Below, piece by piece: positions 22,774 to 36,000 of a DNA stretch of 64,000 nt. The stretch is from Helopsaltes ochotensis. Taxonomy: Eukaryota > Chordata > Aves > Passeriformes > Locustellidae. How positions within the stretch are numbered: position 1 is the stretch's first letter; the number at the start of each line of letters is the position of its first letter. The stretch spans positions 186,001 through 250,000 of the forward strand of contig VXBM01000416.1 in assembly GCA_013400155.1 (NCBI GenBank), written 5' to 3'. A program made the position numbers and the translations under genes. Under the pieces are notes generated by a model. The model searched no databases. It had not been told where the DNA came from and worked only from the letters and a program-made list of their open reading frames with translations.

Positions 22774-25536
22774 CCACTTTCAGGTGGTGTAATTTCTGAA
22801 TTATTTACAGGTTATTTTACTTTAACAGAGCAGCACTTGCCTATCCACCAAGAGGGTAAAAGTGATAGAGGACCCAGTAGAGGAAATTCCCTACTGAGGC
22901 AGTGAGGTCTCTGCAGATGTGCACAAATGAGTGTCTCTGTTAAACCTCAGCAGATCTTTAACACCTCCACAACTATGACTAGGTGAGGTGAATCTAACTT
23001 AACCCAAAAAATAACACTTGGAAATCAAATGGAAGTTGAAATGTAAAACTGCGTGCAATGTTCCGTTGTTGTAAGTACAAATTAGGATGGCAGGCCTCTG
23101 AACAGTGCTGTCTGAAAGTTCCTGATATCCTTGACTCAAACCAGAATTTTGTGTAATTTTGGTTGCGCTAACTGTGGTGTTCAATCCTACTTAATCAGCA
23201 AGCTCCAGTAGGATCACAGAATCAATAAAACTACCATGCCATCTGCCTTCCCTGTCCTCACCATCATAATGAATAATGACTCATTAAGTGTTCTACAAGA
23301 CAATTAGCTCTGGTTGAAAACAGTAACAAGGCTTTCTTGATTGTATTTATAATTTTCTCTGATTAAAACACAAAAAAACCTAATGCATATCGTAAGAGGC
23401 CCATTAACATAAATATGAATTAACTAATATATTTTATAGAGTATTATGTTTAATTATATTGCTCAATTTTTCTGACCCTTGGAAACAAAACCACAGCTTG
23501 TGGCTTTTCATCTGTAGAACGGCTTCATATGTGTGCCTGTCTCAGTATGCAGAGCTGGGTGCAGACATCACTGGGGCATGCAAGTCTCATGAATTTCTAG
23601 CTACAAGCACATTCCTTTGCACAGTCCTTTCATACTTGCAAAACAACCCAATAAAGTCAGTAGTGCTACAAGGATGAGTATAGATTTTCCTGTAGAAAAA
23701 TATAAGTAAAAGATGTAGCAGAAAATACCCTGTCATTAAGACACACAGAGGAGGGTTGAATCTCTGCTTTAGCGAAGAAAAACTATGAATACTGAAAGTG
23801 GGGAGAGGAAAAGTGAGGGTAGACATAGAAACGGGAAGATACTCACAACTGATTATTTGGATGCTCGAACATCTGAAAAGGAAACCTAAAATTGGTATTG
23901 CAAAAGGAAAAAGGAGCTCTGAAAAATGATAGATGTCTAGATAAGAACAAACATAGTTTTGCATTCTCTTTTTCCCAGCTGTTTTTTCAGGCCCTACAAA
24001 GTAACATCTTACTTTTTATTCAAGCAAACGAATTTCTGTGCATCATCCTGTTCTTTGTTCTGTATCAATCCACTTGTCTAGATTGAATGTTTTCTCTCCT
24101 TTTTAATTTTGGAAACAGAATATTGGCTTATTTTCATTATTTGCTGTTTTATTGACATTGATTCACCAAAGTATATTTTATGTTTGTAATCTAACAGTGC
24201 TGTTTAGGTAGGATAAAATGGCAGAGAGAAAATTGCAAAAAACTGAGCAAAACCAACTGTACAACACCCCTAAAAGAGACAACTCTCTGCATCATGAATA
24301 GCAAGATTTTTCAAATAATGAAATATCAAAACAAAAAAAATCTCAGTTCTCTTATTTCCTCTAAAGCCCAACATGCAACTGGAAATAAGTGAAACTATCT
24401 ATTACACAAAACCAGTGCAGATGTCTAGAACTTGTGTTAAAATACAGGGGTGAGCCAGACATTTTTTTTATTATGCAAAGTTGCACGGTCATGTTCATTT
24501 GACCAGAAGCTCTTCAGATAAGCTGGAATATTATAAAAGACTCAGTGGGGAATAGAAATATTTGCATTCCCTTTTACTGTTTAGACTGTGTGAAGACTGG
24601 GTTTAATCTTTCTCCCTAACCTAAGGCATGACTAGAGCATTTTGTATAGAAATGTAATTTTGGTAATTGTATTGAGGGATACTCCATATTAGTTACCAAC
24701 ATGACGCTAGTTAAATGCTCCAAAAAAAGTAGAAAACATTAACATTGTGGGAGAAAACCAAAATGGTTTTTCTAAGACTTTTAATGGCTTCAACTAAAGC
24801 TAAACTCCTAATTAGTGTATTAAGCAGTAACTTCAACTTACTGACACTGAGAGACTGTAAAATTCAGGGTTCTTTTCAGTTAGCTGGAGATGCTTAACAA
24901 AATAGCTCTAAGACTTGGTGTAAACTAAAATCATCAATTCCCCGGATCATTTTACTGAAGGAGTTGCTTCCTTTTGAGCAGTAAGGCCTATTTTTGGAGA
25001 GACTATTTTCTGCCTAATGCCATCCTCCTGCACTGCATCGAATGAGGAGGGAGCAGACTGTGTTTATAGTACTGACACTGCGAAAAGAACACAGTGGTAA
25101 GTGGCAGATGGCGCCGATGATTACTTAAAAAATATTTATGGCAATAGCAAAAACAAAGTAGATAATAAGACCTGCTAGCCACCACCACCCCTACTCCAGC
25201 CCAAACCCAGAGCAGTTGCTTCTGCAATGTGGAGGATGAAGTCCACTTGAAAAGTGCAGAGGTTCTTAGCACAGAAAAGCTTTGTGAAGAATGAGGTATT
25301 GATTTTGCCTGCTCTTTTTACAGAATTTTAGGTGGTTCTGTAATGAATTAGCTTTTACATCATTCCAGCCATAGAAACTTGATTCCTTTAAGTCCTGAAG
25401 AATATACTTGGAAAGGACATAAACATTTTAATATGAAGAACATGCAGTATAACGTTAGCAATGTGTCTTCTACACATCTGGGCAAAAGTAACTTATTGAT
25501 TGGACAGTAAAACCTGCATGCTGTGGAGCCATCAGC

Positions 25537-25616
25537 CAAAAAAAAAAGTAAAAAGAGAAGAAGAAAAAAAAAAAAAAAAAAACAAAACCCAGACAAACAA
25601 AAAAAAAAGAGAGAGA
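25537..25616 (+). repeat. Purine/A-rich low-complexity tract
   Basis: A runs of about 12, 19 and 10 are joined by agagaagaag and an A/C stretch, ending gagagagatc. On the minus strand this gives a Phe/Leu-rich ORF start that is not a gene. Confidence 0.9.
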
Positions 25617-28600
25617 TCAGGAGAATAGAGGAGGTGGAGATGGTTGTTTTACAACTTTATCACTGGATTTGCTGCCCTAGAGGGACTCAATAAAATGAGA
25701 CATATTAATAAAAACTGTTAAGTACTGTGAACATTTCTTTGACAACCAGTTATTCATTTTTCAATCCAAAACTGTCACTGTTTCTCCAGAGTATTAGAAA
25801 TACCTTTTCCTTTTGAGATTTTTGCAGCTTTAGTTGCATAAAGGGAACTGAAAGGATGTCTGAAGAGGGTGTAAAATTCTGAACTCTGTGAAGTGTAAGT
25901 GCAGCCATGCCCACCCCTTCCCTCCGTGGGGAGGTTCTCTGAGCTATTGCCAGGTTGCATCCAGGTGACAATTTCGTGACTTCCTCTCTCCTATTGTCAT
26001 GGGAATGGAGAAGCAATGGTGAATGCTCATGATCCAAAGCTTCTGGCCACAAGCAGATGCACTAGAATCCAAACCTTCTGATCTGAGCTGGAGAGAAACA
26101 CCATCCCTCGAGCATACCTGCCTGCCCACCACCAGCTGCGGTACCCGGGGCTCTGCTATTTTCGTCCATCACCCACAGTGTTTTAACAATCAGATCTTGT
26201 CTCCACCTTCGTTTTGCCAAGGCAAATGAGGTCTGCTCTAAACCTGTTCTTCAGTATTCTGAACACCTTTGTAGTGCTTTGTCCCAGTTTTAGCCTCAGC
26301 TCATCTCTTTTTACCTTGCATGACCAGGTTTGTACTCAAAGTGCCACGTGAAGGCCCATCTGGCATTGCCCAATGGCATTAACATTTTGTTGCTGTATTC
26401 CTTTAAACATTTACTTTTTAAAAACATTTCTCTCCCCCTTTTCAAGTTGATATTTCTGCAGCCAACTTATTTTTTTTTTCTTGAACTGTAAACTTTCAGA
26501 GTATGAGTTTCTGTTTGTTTCCAAAACACATGGCTTTGAATTTTGCTGTTCAGTCTGAGCACATGTATATTCCTCAAATCCTTGGGGTCATGCCTCTCTT
26601 TCTGGATTATATTCTGAGCCTTCTCTGTACTGATGATACATAGTAATGTTTGCCATGATTGAATTAAATTACATTAATGCCAAGCTCTTTCATGAAAACA
26701 AAAATGAACAGTAACAAGTATGACTCTTGTTTCTGTTATACCTTCATCAGCCTTCTTTCTCTTCAAAACTGTTCTTTTTTTTCTTTCCTTCATGCCATTA
26801 GTCATTCTTCATAACATCTGTCTTCTCTTTTGATAATTTACCTGTTGATAAATTCTCACATTATAAGATTTCAGAAATCTAGAAAATATTCTGCATGGTC
26901 TTCCCCAGAAAATCATCTAACGTATTGTAGAAAACTATCAGGGGATTCTGACACAATCTTTGATGAAATGTTGTTGCATTTTGACCTGTTTTCCATTCAC
27001 CTGCCTTTAATTATTCCTTCTAGCAAAGTACCTCATAGCAGACTGATTAATAGATTGGTAAATAACTGAATATATTTTTCCTTGAATCTAGACAATATTT
27101 AGTTTGAAAGAAACAGCAGTTACTGCTCTCAATTTGCATGCATCTGACATGAGAGATTATTAAATTTCCCTGTTACCAGCCTTTGTTTTCTGGTATTCTT
27201 ACAGAATTAGTGTTCTGATTACCCTAATGTCATTTCATAAAACTTCTGTTTCTTCTGTTTCCATATCCTCATTCCATTATCCATATTGATGGCACCATCT
27301 TTGATAAACATTATCTCTCTCCTTGAAAACCTTCAAATTCTCTCCTGAGACAATATCTAGAAAACACCTGATCACTGCTTCATTCTTTCTACGTAATGAC
27401 TCTGTCCTCTTTTGGTCTTTTAGTTATATACAGTGAAAATCCTTGGATGTTTGTTTTACTAACCCTTTGCAAGGTCTATCTCATCTTGACTTTTGACAAT
27501 TCTTATTTGGCTGTTACAGGTCTCTGCCTGCAGACGACAGCCTACTTTGTTGCTTGATGCATTTCAGCCATTTTCATAGGTTTTCTGAATTTAAAAAGCT
27601 GTAAACTTCGGTCTTCAAATTTGATTGTCTCCCAGGCAGAGCCTTAGGCCCTTTGCAAGGCTAAGCTTTCCCTGGCTGAAAGAAATCATAGAGTGCTTTT
27701 CTTCTTTTGACATGAATGATACAGACATCAACAAAAGAAAGGAAAAGGAAAAGAAATGATAAAGACAACTAACAAACATGGGAAGTTCTCACTTCAGAAA
27801 TTTGCTGAGACAGGTTATAAAATACTTATGTACTTTTTAATGGAAATCTCATGGGAAAAAAATCTTTTAATCGTGTGATTTGTTTTACACAAGCAGAAAC
27901 ATTGATGATCAGATAATGCTGTAAAGCAGCGTCTTGTTCTCCTGGCACAAAGGCACAGTGTTTCTTACATGGAAAATGGACAGCAGTGGGGCCCATGTGG
28001 ATGCACACCTCAGCCTAACGGAGCACCTTTTAAAATTTTGTGCTGTTAAACTTTGAGGATTCGACAGATGTCTAGTTAGAGGTGCAAAATTAGGTAAAGT
28101 GAACAAATCCCCATGCAAGTGACACACTGGATGATAAGTGTCCTCCCTATGTGAAATCGGTGGTGTGGTTTTATATTCAGTCAACACATACTACGTGGAG
28201 CAGATGGCTTACAGCTAAATTAGAATCATAAACCTTTCAAAGTTAAAGTTACATATGAATTAAATCTTTCAGCAGGGGTCCCATCACCTATTTCTCCTTA
28301 CTCTAACATTGAATCCCTGGAAAAGCAGATTTTTTTTTTCTTTAATCAACAGAAATCAATCTTCAACTAAAAAGAATTACATTGAGATCTGTCCTGATCC
28401 TTAGTCCTGGCATCATGGAAAGTTTCATTCATTAGTGGGGCATGCATTTGCCCATAATCTACCTTCCCATGTTTATTTTATCACACTCTTGGAGCAAGAT
28501 GCTTCTACTGCCTATTTTGGGGATAAAGCTGTCCAAAATTATACAGAGACCAATCAGATTTATCATTCTTTGGCGTTTGATGGCATCCATCTGTTTATTT

Positions 28601-29913
28601 ACAAAACTGCTAAAGACTTATTGAGTTACTAGACTACAGAGAAAATAAATTGAGTTATCATATGTAGTTAAATTCAGTCCTTGCATCTGCTGTCTTTACA
28701 GCCTGTATGGTGTTTTCTGAAATTACACTGGCTTGCAGACCCAGGCTTCAGGAATACATTTACTTCACAGCCTTTTTATGCCATTTCAAGTGAATTTCTA
28801 ATGCATGAGCAATTTGTGATTCAGGAAAATGTTGACAGAAGAATGTCAGGGCTTTCTGTTGTTAGCAGTTTAAAAGCATGATAGGGATGGTTCTTACTTA
28901 AAAGTAGCTCTTAAAAGTTTGGAGCTGCTCAGTTTTTGAAATAATTTGATCTAACCCCTTTCAATCAATATTGCACAACTATTGTGGAAGGCTTTAAAGC
29001 TTATGGGCACAAATAAATATTATTAGTAAGTATGAAACACTTTTAAGATGAGGGATGGGGAATGAACTCCTCTCGTGCTCTGTGTATTCAATTACTGTTG
29101 TAAGTACAAACAAAAAGAAATAAGGTTTAAAGTTCAAATCTTTCCATTAGTAAAACTGAATAGCAAAATGACGAAATACGTCTTAAAGGGATACTTTAGT
29201 TCCTGTAGCAAGCGTGTGTTTGCAGCAGTGAACTCAATTATTGCCCACATGCTTTCTGTCTGTGGATGAACTGCTCTGTAACTATGAAATCACTGGAAAT
29301 GTCCTCTTGAAGGAACTGGTCTGAACCCAGCAAGGATATTCACTCTGAGCACCCACAGGTAGCTGAGAGCCCTGGCTTTGTGTCAGTTGGGTCACAAGTG
29401 TTGGAGAAGTGTCGTTCCTTGTTGTGGCAAATCTCTTACTGTGATAAGTTCTCAACTTCTCTTATTTGTGCACCTTGCATAGTTCTGCTTCATAATTTTG
29501 GAGCTGAGAGGTGTAGGGAATCTATTCCAGAGAGATCCTCATGTCAGCTCAGTCCTGTGGGGACACAGCAGATCCAGGTCAGTGCTGCCTGTACGAGCCC
29601 AGGGCTGAGTTCTGCTTCTCCCTGCACCATCCTTTGGCATCTCAGTGTGGCACCGTGCCTGCACACAGCACCAGCTAAATGGTGCATCCTGATGACTAAG
29701 TCTTTGTGGGACACGGAATGGGGGACAGTGTGGAACCACCAAATGCTGTTTTGGGAATGATTTGGAGCCTAGCAAGGCTGTCAGAACTTGCACAGCCTGG
29801 TGAATCATGCCTGACTGCAGAGCTACTTCAAGAATTTCTGCAGGGTGCACTACTCTGTACTAGCACTAGATGGGTGGGTTTCGCTCAGATCACATCTGCA
29901 ACTCCTAAGGTTA

Positions 29914-29957
29914 AAAAAAAATATATATAATAAAAACAACAATAACAACAACAAAAA
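29914..29957 (+). repeat. A-rich (AT)n/(AAC)n tract
   Basis: An A run, then atatatata, then aataaaaacaacaataacaa and acaacaaaaaagc. Low complexity. Confidence 0.85.
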
Positions 29958-30653
29958 AGCAGGTTGGGAAAAGGTTGGAAGTTGCTTTTTCTGCTCTTTC
30001 TTACAAAACACAGTGAATATTAAGTGCTGCAGAAAGAATGAGAAGGAATAAGTTTGGGCATACAAAATCAGCAGGTTGATAAAATAAAACCAGGCTGTTG
30101 AAAAGGATTTTTAAAAAAATAATTCTAAACTAAAAAGCCAAGGATCAGTTAAATCTATTAAAAAATATAACATGAGATGAAATGAGGCTTCTGTGAATGT
30201 TATTTGACCTGGCAAGTGAGTCACACACTAAACTGCATATATTTTTCATACTGGAGAAAATGAGCTTGAAAATGACTGATAGCTAGGTAATATGGGAAAA
30301 TGACAGACGAAATAATCCAACCAAAAGAGAAACATTTTAAACTGGTACCTGTATGTGAATCACTTCTAAAAGAATCCCTCTTTATAAACCTACTCTTTCT
30401 AAATTGTTTGGGTCTGAAAAACGTTAGTTTTAAGTGAATCCTCCAAATCCTTAAGCAGGAAGTTTGGATCTGAACAGTGGCTGAAAAAGACTCTTGTCAC
30501 TTCAAGTCTTTCATTTCAAGAAAGTTGTCTTGAGTTCTCAAAACATGCTAGGGTGTAAGGGGAAAATTAAAAAGAAAATGACAATGGCAAACTATATTTA
30601 GGGTTGAGAGTGACTCAACATGAAATGATCAAAGAAAGTTTAGAATGACAATG

Positions 30654-30670
30654 TATCTATCTATCTATCT
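30654..30670 (+). repeat. (TATC)n microsatellite
   Basis: Four full tetranucleotide units and one extra base, followed by an A/T-rich stretch with tatatatatat. Confidence 0.85.
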
Positions 30671-32626
30671 TAATTTGTACTATTTATATATATATTTATT
30701 ACTTTTAATTCACGATTCCGCGAGACACAGTCTGAAGTGTCTTCTATCAAGTACTCGGTGTCCTCAGCTGCTTTTGAGTGCATCTGACTATAAGTAGGAT
30801 GTAATATATCTGGTGCCTTGCTGCAGGGCAAACCCTGGAAGGCAGAACAGTTGGATTGCAGTGATCAAAGGGTAACCTTCCTTGCCCGTGCCCTCCGACA
30901 GTGATGTAGCAGCATGAAACCCAGAACTGCAGTGCCAGGCTTTCAGACTTGTCCCTGGGAGCATCATTCCGGGCACTTTTCGAGGTACAAAACTGCTCCA
31001 GGCTTGTGTTGTCCGTTCCCCCACAACTGTTCCCCTTCCTGAGCGTTTGCAGCTGCATCTGCTGCTCGCTCAGCAGTGGGTTCAGCAGAACTTGCTCTGT
31101 GCTGAAACAGTTTCACTGACGGGAGGTGGAAGTTTTAGGTGGCTGATTGTAGTTAATCGTATCAAGAAGTGAGAAAATTCTTGTGGGGACTTGCATCTAC
31201 TGGAATTTGCACCCAGAGCAGATTTCAAGCCTTGCTCTGCTAACCAGATCCCTGTGTGTTTGTGGATGTGGGGTCTTTATGCTCTCTGTGAAATGGGAAT
31301 GCTATTTTGTGAGGATGCGGGGGGAATAAATGAACAATGTTTGAGTTGTTCTCAGGTTCATTGTTGGGAGTGTAATAGAAAAGAATCCAAGCAATATTTC
31401 ATGGCATGGTTTAGTGCATAATGCCATTCATTAATTTCCAGATCCCTGCACTGCCTCAGCAGAAATGTTTGAGTTAAGAATAAGGACTCTTCTTCACTAT
31501 TTGTTGATGAAATTCCAGATCAGTATCTAAATATATAACATACCCTGTTATTCTGTTTTGTTGTTCTTTGGGTTTTTTTTTTTCTCAGGGAAGAGCAGAT
31601 TAATCTGTTTTCTTTCTGCAGATAAATGATTCCTGTCAAATATACTCATGCCGGAATCTTTGTCCACAATAGAGAAAAACTGATCAGTCGTCATGATGGA
31701 ATAGATAAAGAATCTTTGAGAGCACATTGCACTTCTCACAATGAAGTTTTTGTAGAGATACTTTGGTTACCTGAAAATGTATTAATATGCAAAAGGCATA
31801 ACAAGTTACACTACAAACTATTACAGCATGACATATTAAATTCAAGAATAGGCTGCATCTTTTCCTGGGGAAGCAACAAAAGAATGCTGGTCATAAAGTA
31901 AAAAAACTATCTAAGTATTAATGTGAACTTCAGATGAAATTTTCTTCACAATCTATGGAGATTGTAATTACTAAATTTCAAATTTGAGTGCTGAAGAAAT
32001 AACCTTTGAATAAATTCTATTTGCATTTGTATATGTAGAGGATGAAAATAATGGGGGGTTGTTTTTTAGAAAACAGCAAACCATGGCTGGCAGCACAGGG
32101 AGCCACATCCTGAGCTGTGTCAGACCATTGTTCTGACTGATATGGGAGAATTATGTGTAGCTTTAAATGGTGTCTTAGATTAAAATTAAAATCTATCATT
32201 TAATTTACTGTTTTCTGATGATTTAAGAATATATGCTGGGAATAATATTTAGAGTAGAGAAAGCTCTAATTTATGTGAAACAGTGCATTAAAAGCAGTTA
32301 CTCATCCACCTAAGAAACATTATCAGCTACTCATCAGCTTCAATTCAGAATAGAAGCTGAAGAATGGCCTGAAAGAGGCATCAAATTTATTCTGCTTTTT
32401 AAAGACCTTGGCAATGCAAGATACTGAGTGTGACAAATGCAGTTAGGTATAAATTACCACCCTTCTTGCAGCTACTGGAGCTCGAGGTCCCACTTCCCTC
32501 CACTGAAACGCACACAGTTCCACCTTGGTTTGTACCAGAGGAAATCTGGAATGCCATTACAGAACACTCTGCAAGCTCCCATTATTTTCACCAGGAGTGA
32601 TGCCAAGCTCCTTTCAAAGTTGATTA

Positions 32627-33065
32627 CAGAATCATAAAAAAATAAGTCTGGAAAGGACTTTTAGAGATCATTTACTCCCATCTCCCCTGTTCATGGCAGT
32701 ATCAGCTGCATGTAAACTATTTCTGGCAGATGTTTGTCTAACCTGTTCATAAAAGCATACAAAAATGGACTTTCTGCTTCTTACCTAGGAATTTTTTTTT
32801 TCCCCATGTATTCCTGTTAGAAAATCTCTCCTGATGGTTAACCTAAATTTCCTCTGCTATGGTTTAAGCCCATTACTTTTTATCATGCCCGAAATGAGCA
32901 TGGAAAAAAAAGATTATTTCCTCCCTTCCTTTTCTCTGCAGACATTTATATTTTTCTGTTAACATTCTATCACCTTTCTCTATATCAAAATAATCCTAGT
33001 TCATCCAAACTGGATAAGGTCATGTTTTCTAGACCTGGTTGCTTTGTATTAGTCCCCTAGATTAT
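32627..33065 (-). mobile_element. Old CR1 LINE fragment, antisense
   Basis: On the + strand it begins acagaatcataaa, then ctggaaaggacttttagaga, then gcatgtaaactatttctggc, agatgtttgtctaacctgtt, cctaaatttcctctgc and tttaagcccatta, and finishes with aaggtcatgttttctagacc. This is the reverse complement of an older CR1 subfamily 3' region shared with turtles and crocodiles. About 440 bp are recognisable, with many substitutions and some small gaps, so it is probably an ancient copy. A GGC-like coding frame of the CR1 reverse transcriptase was not seen; only the 3' part is present. Confidence 0.85.
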
Positions 33066-33069
33066 ACCT

Positions 33070-36000
33070 GTGCAAAGACAGGTACAGCAGGAGGGCGGAA
33101 TACTGAGGGATGGAGGGGGAAACTGAGTATTTTACAAGAAAATATTATTGAAATTATACCAATCATTCAGCAGCTCTTTTTTTTTTAGAGTACCACCTTA
33201 TCTTTCAGCCTCTCCTTCAGTTTGCCCTTTATAGATGCACAATATCCATCCTTCCTACACTGTTAATTTTGCTGTCTGCTACAGTCAAAGTCTGGCACCC
33301 CTAAAATGGGAGGTGTGTGAGATGAGATGCAGTAACTCTGAACCTGGGCAATATGCAGGATCTGTAGAGTAACAGGAAAATCAAAGCTGTGGTAGATTCA
33401 GAATTTCTCCTTCCCAAATCTTAATTTTACTAAGTGGCTTGACACTGAAACCAGAAAGCTTACCCCATGCTTCTTCTAAGTTTGGCTATTTTTAGGATTT
33501 CCTGCAGAGACCTTGGCCCTGAGCTTTAATTCCTTCTTCCCACACACATGCCCATCTCTTTCCATCCACAGTGGAGTCAATGATTCACGTCTGGGACACT
33601 CAGCCAGCAGGGATCAGTGATATTTTCCTGTAGGGTTGTGGCACTTTGTAGCAAGGTGCAATGAAAATCCCTTTTAATGAAGAGAAACTTGTCTTAGGAA
33701 GCAAATGTGGTTTGCATCCCAGCAGAAGTGGTGCATGGCAATTTAGAGTCTGTGATGTACATTTTGCTTACAAGGATGCATAATTCATTCACGAGGGAAT
33801 TTGTAAATTATTCCAGTAATCCTCACCTGTGGGATAAATATTGTCCCCTAAGAAGCTCATAACTTTATAATCTGATAATTTATTCTGTCAGGTTAATACT
33901 AAGAAATTCTGTAATAAACTTTCACTACCTGTTCTTGGGCAGCTAGAGCTTTACTCAAATGTTGTTTTCCTGATATTCTGATTCAGTGATGCTTTTTCTG
34001 ATTCTTCTCCATCGATCAATAGTGGTATGAAAACAGATTTTTAGAAAGCCCATTATCCTGCATCTTCTCATCATAAATTATTTTTTTCTTTGATGGTAGG
34101 TACATCAAAATATTCCAGATAGTCTAATAAACAACCAGAAACCATGTGAAGCATTTAAGATTCCGTTTTTTTTCACTGGATACAGAATTTTGTTTTACCA
34201 TCTTTAGCGTAGGTAATTTTTCTACACTTATGGGAGGCCACTTTGCACTTCTGACTTGTGACAGACCCTATGAAATATTCAAGACATGCAGGATTTTATA
34301 TCCCAAATGAGACAAATCGCTACAGCAGGAATAGAGTGTGAAGGCTGTAACAATCAACAACCACGATCACAGCCTGTCCCACTCCGAATGTGCAGCCCAG
34401 CTCCCAGGGAGAGTTTGCATCAGCTGATAGCACAGGGCATCCTGACACAAAGCTCAGGGAAGAGGCAGCTCCATCCTTTGTGCCAGAGCAATTGCACTGT
34501 CAAATCCCACTCAGCAGCTCTGAGGGTGCTGGGCAGCAATTCCCTCGTTAGATCCTACCCAAAACGTCCAAACGTGGAAATGCTCGTTTGGAAGGATGGA
34601 AATGCTAATCTGGGATATCTGAGTGATTGCTGCACAAAGCCTGTAGCTTTGTCAGTCACTTAGCCATCAAGCTGGACACTGATACAAGGACAGTAAATTT
34701 CTAGGAGGGACAGTCAGCATAAAATACTTCCCTTCAGCAAGTGCCCCGCTCCGTGTCATTACTTTCTCCATGTATTCTATGCTTTTATATCCTCAATTTT
34801 TCCAAGTTTGTTTATTTGTATAGATACATAAAGGTGCAACTTGAGCACCTCAGTGCAGCAGAGTGAACTTACAATCCACAAAGGACAGGAATTCCAATAA
34901 AATAACATACATTACAAATTCTAGTTCTCAGTCCTGAATTAAGTTAATGAGAGTTCATCCAAATTAAAATGATAGTTCTCAGATCAAATCAGTGCTTTCA
35001 GTAGATGAAAGATGTCTAGACACTTGAAAATTATGAAATTAGTTCCCAAACTCATCTCCTAAACACACTTTATGGGTGTACCTGTGAGTGGTTTTTCAGG
35101 CTATTTCAGGTGTTCTAGTGAAAGTTGATGGCCCTTCTAACTCCTGTAGTTGACTAAGAGATGAAACATAATTGTAAGAAAGTTGTTGTTCATTTTCACA
35201 CTCACCAATGACACAAAGAAGAAATCAATGAAAGCTGAAAACTATCAATAAATTAAAAAGCAATTATGATTGAAAATATTAATTCCAATCCAAAAGATCT
35301 TTGTTCACCAGTTGCAGTACAGCCTGTGTGAACAGGTAAAGTGTGCAAATGCACCACAAACTGAGAAAAATTATTAGCTTTCTTTTTCAGAAGTAAAATA
35401 TTGTGCTATGGCCACACTTCAATCTGTGGGCACACCTCCAGATCCTATTCCATGTGAGGAATATTCCATGAGAGGAATTGCTCCAGTGATACCAGTGCCA
35501 TTAAGACAGCAAGGTCTTAGAAAAGTCTCAAGAAATTCATAAAACAAATTATTTCTATCTGTTCCTTCTTGTGTACTTTGCATGTTTTCTATATATCCTT
35601 TTTATTTGAGTTCCTGGCTGGGTTACCTTGTGCTATGTTGCTTGGGTACTTTTAATAAAGTAGTTATTACCTTTTTCTCTTCAAATTTCCCTACCTAATC
35701 TCAGTAGCCACTGTATGTATTTTCTTTTACATTTTGAAAAGCAAAAGTTGAGATACAGCTTCCCCAAATTATTTTCCTTTTGATATCGAATTGCATGCTT
35801 GAATTTAAATGCTGCATTTCTTGCTCTGGGAGCTGAAACTTTGTTTATTCAGCTGAGCACTGGCAGGACTGGTGCATTTTTCCCAGCAGGGCTCACTCAA
35901 GTGCCTGCTTCCTCACTCTGAAGGGAGCTGTTCCCACTTGTTCTTTAATGCTCCTAGAGAAAATGCAGGTAAATATGGAAGCTGGTGAGGGATGCTGTGG

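Larger units (their letters stand above)
22800..32620. other. Intronic sequence, unique
   Basis: AT-rich with three simple repeats listed separately. Moderately GC-richer patches lie at about 25890-26160, 29340-29760 and 30720-31060. The ORFs in them (126 codons + at 29380; 103 codons - at 29539 and 30747) overlap one another on opposite strands and have no domain. No interspersed repeat body recognised. Confidence 0.55.

Noticed and set aside
22538..22799. Gly/Ser/Arg-rich (+) and Pro/Glu/Leu-rich (-) repeat proteins
   Set aside because: Produced by the 9-bp minisatellite; the unit register slips and there is no flanking coding sequence.
23213..23240. CR1 tail suggested by ggatcacagaatca
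   Set aside because: The following bases do not continue the CR1 consensus, so the match is too short.
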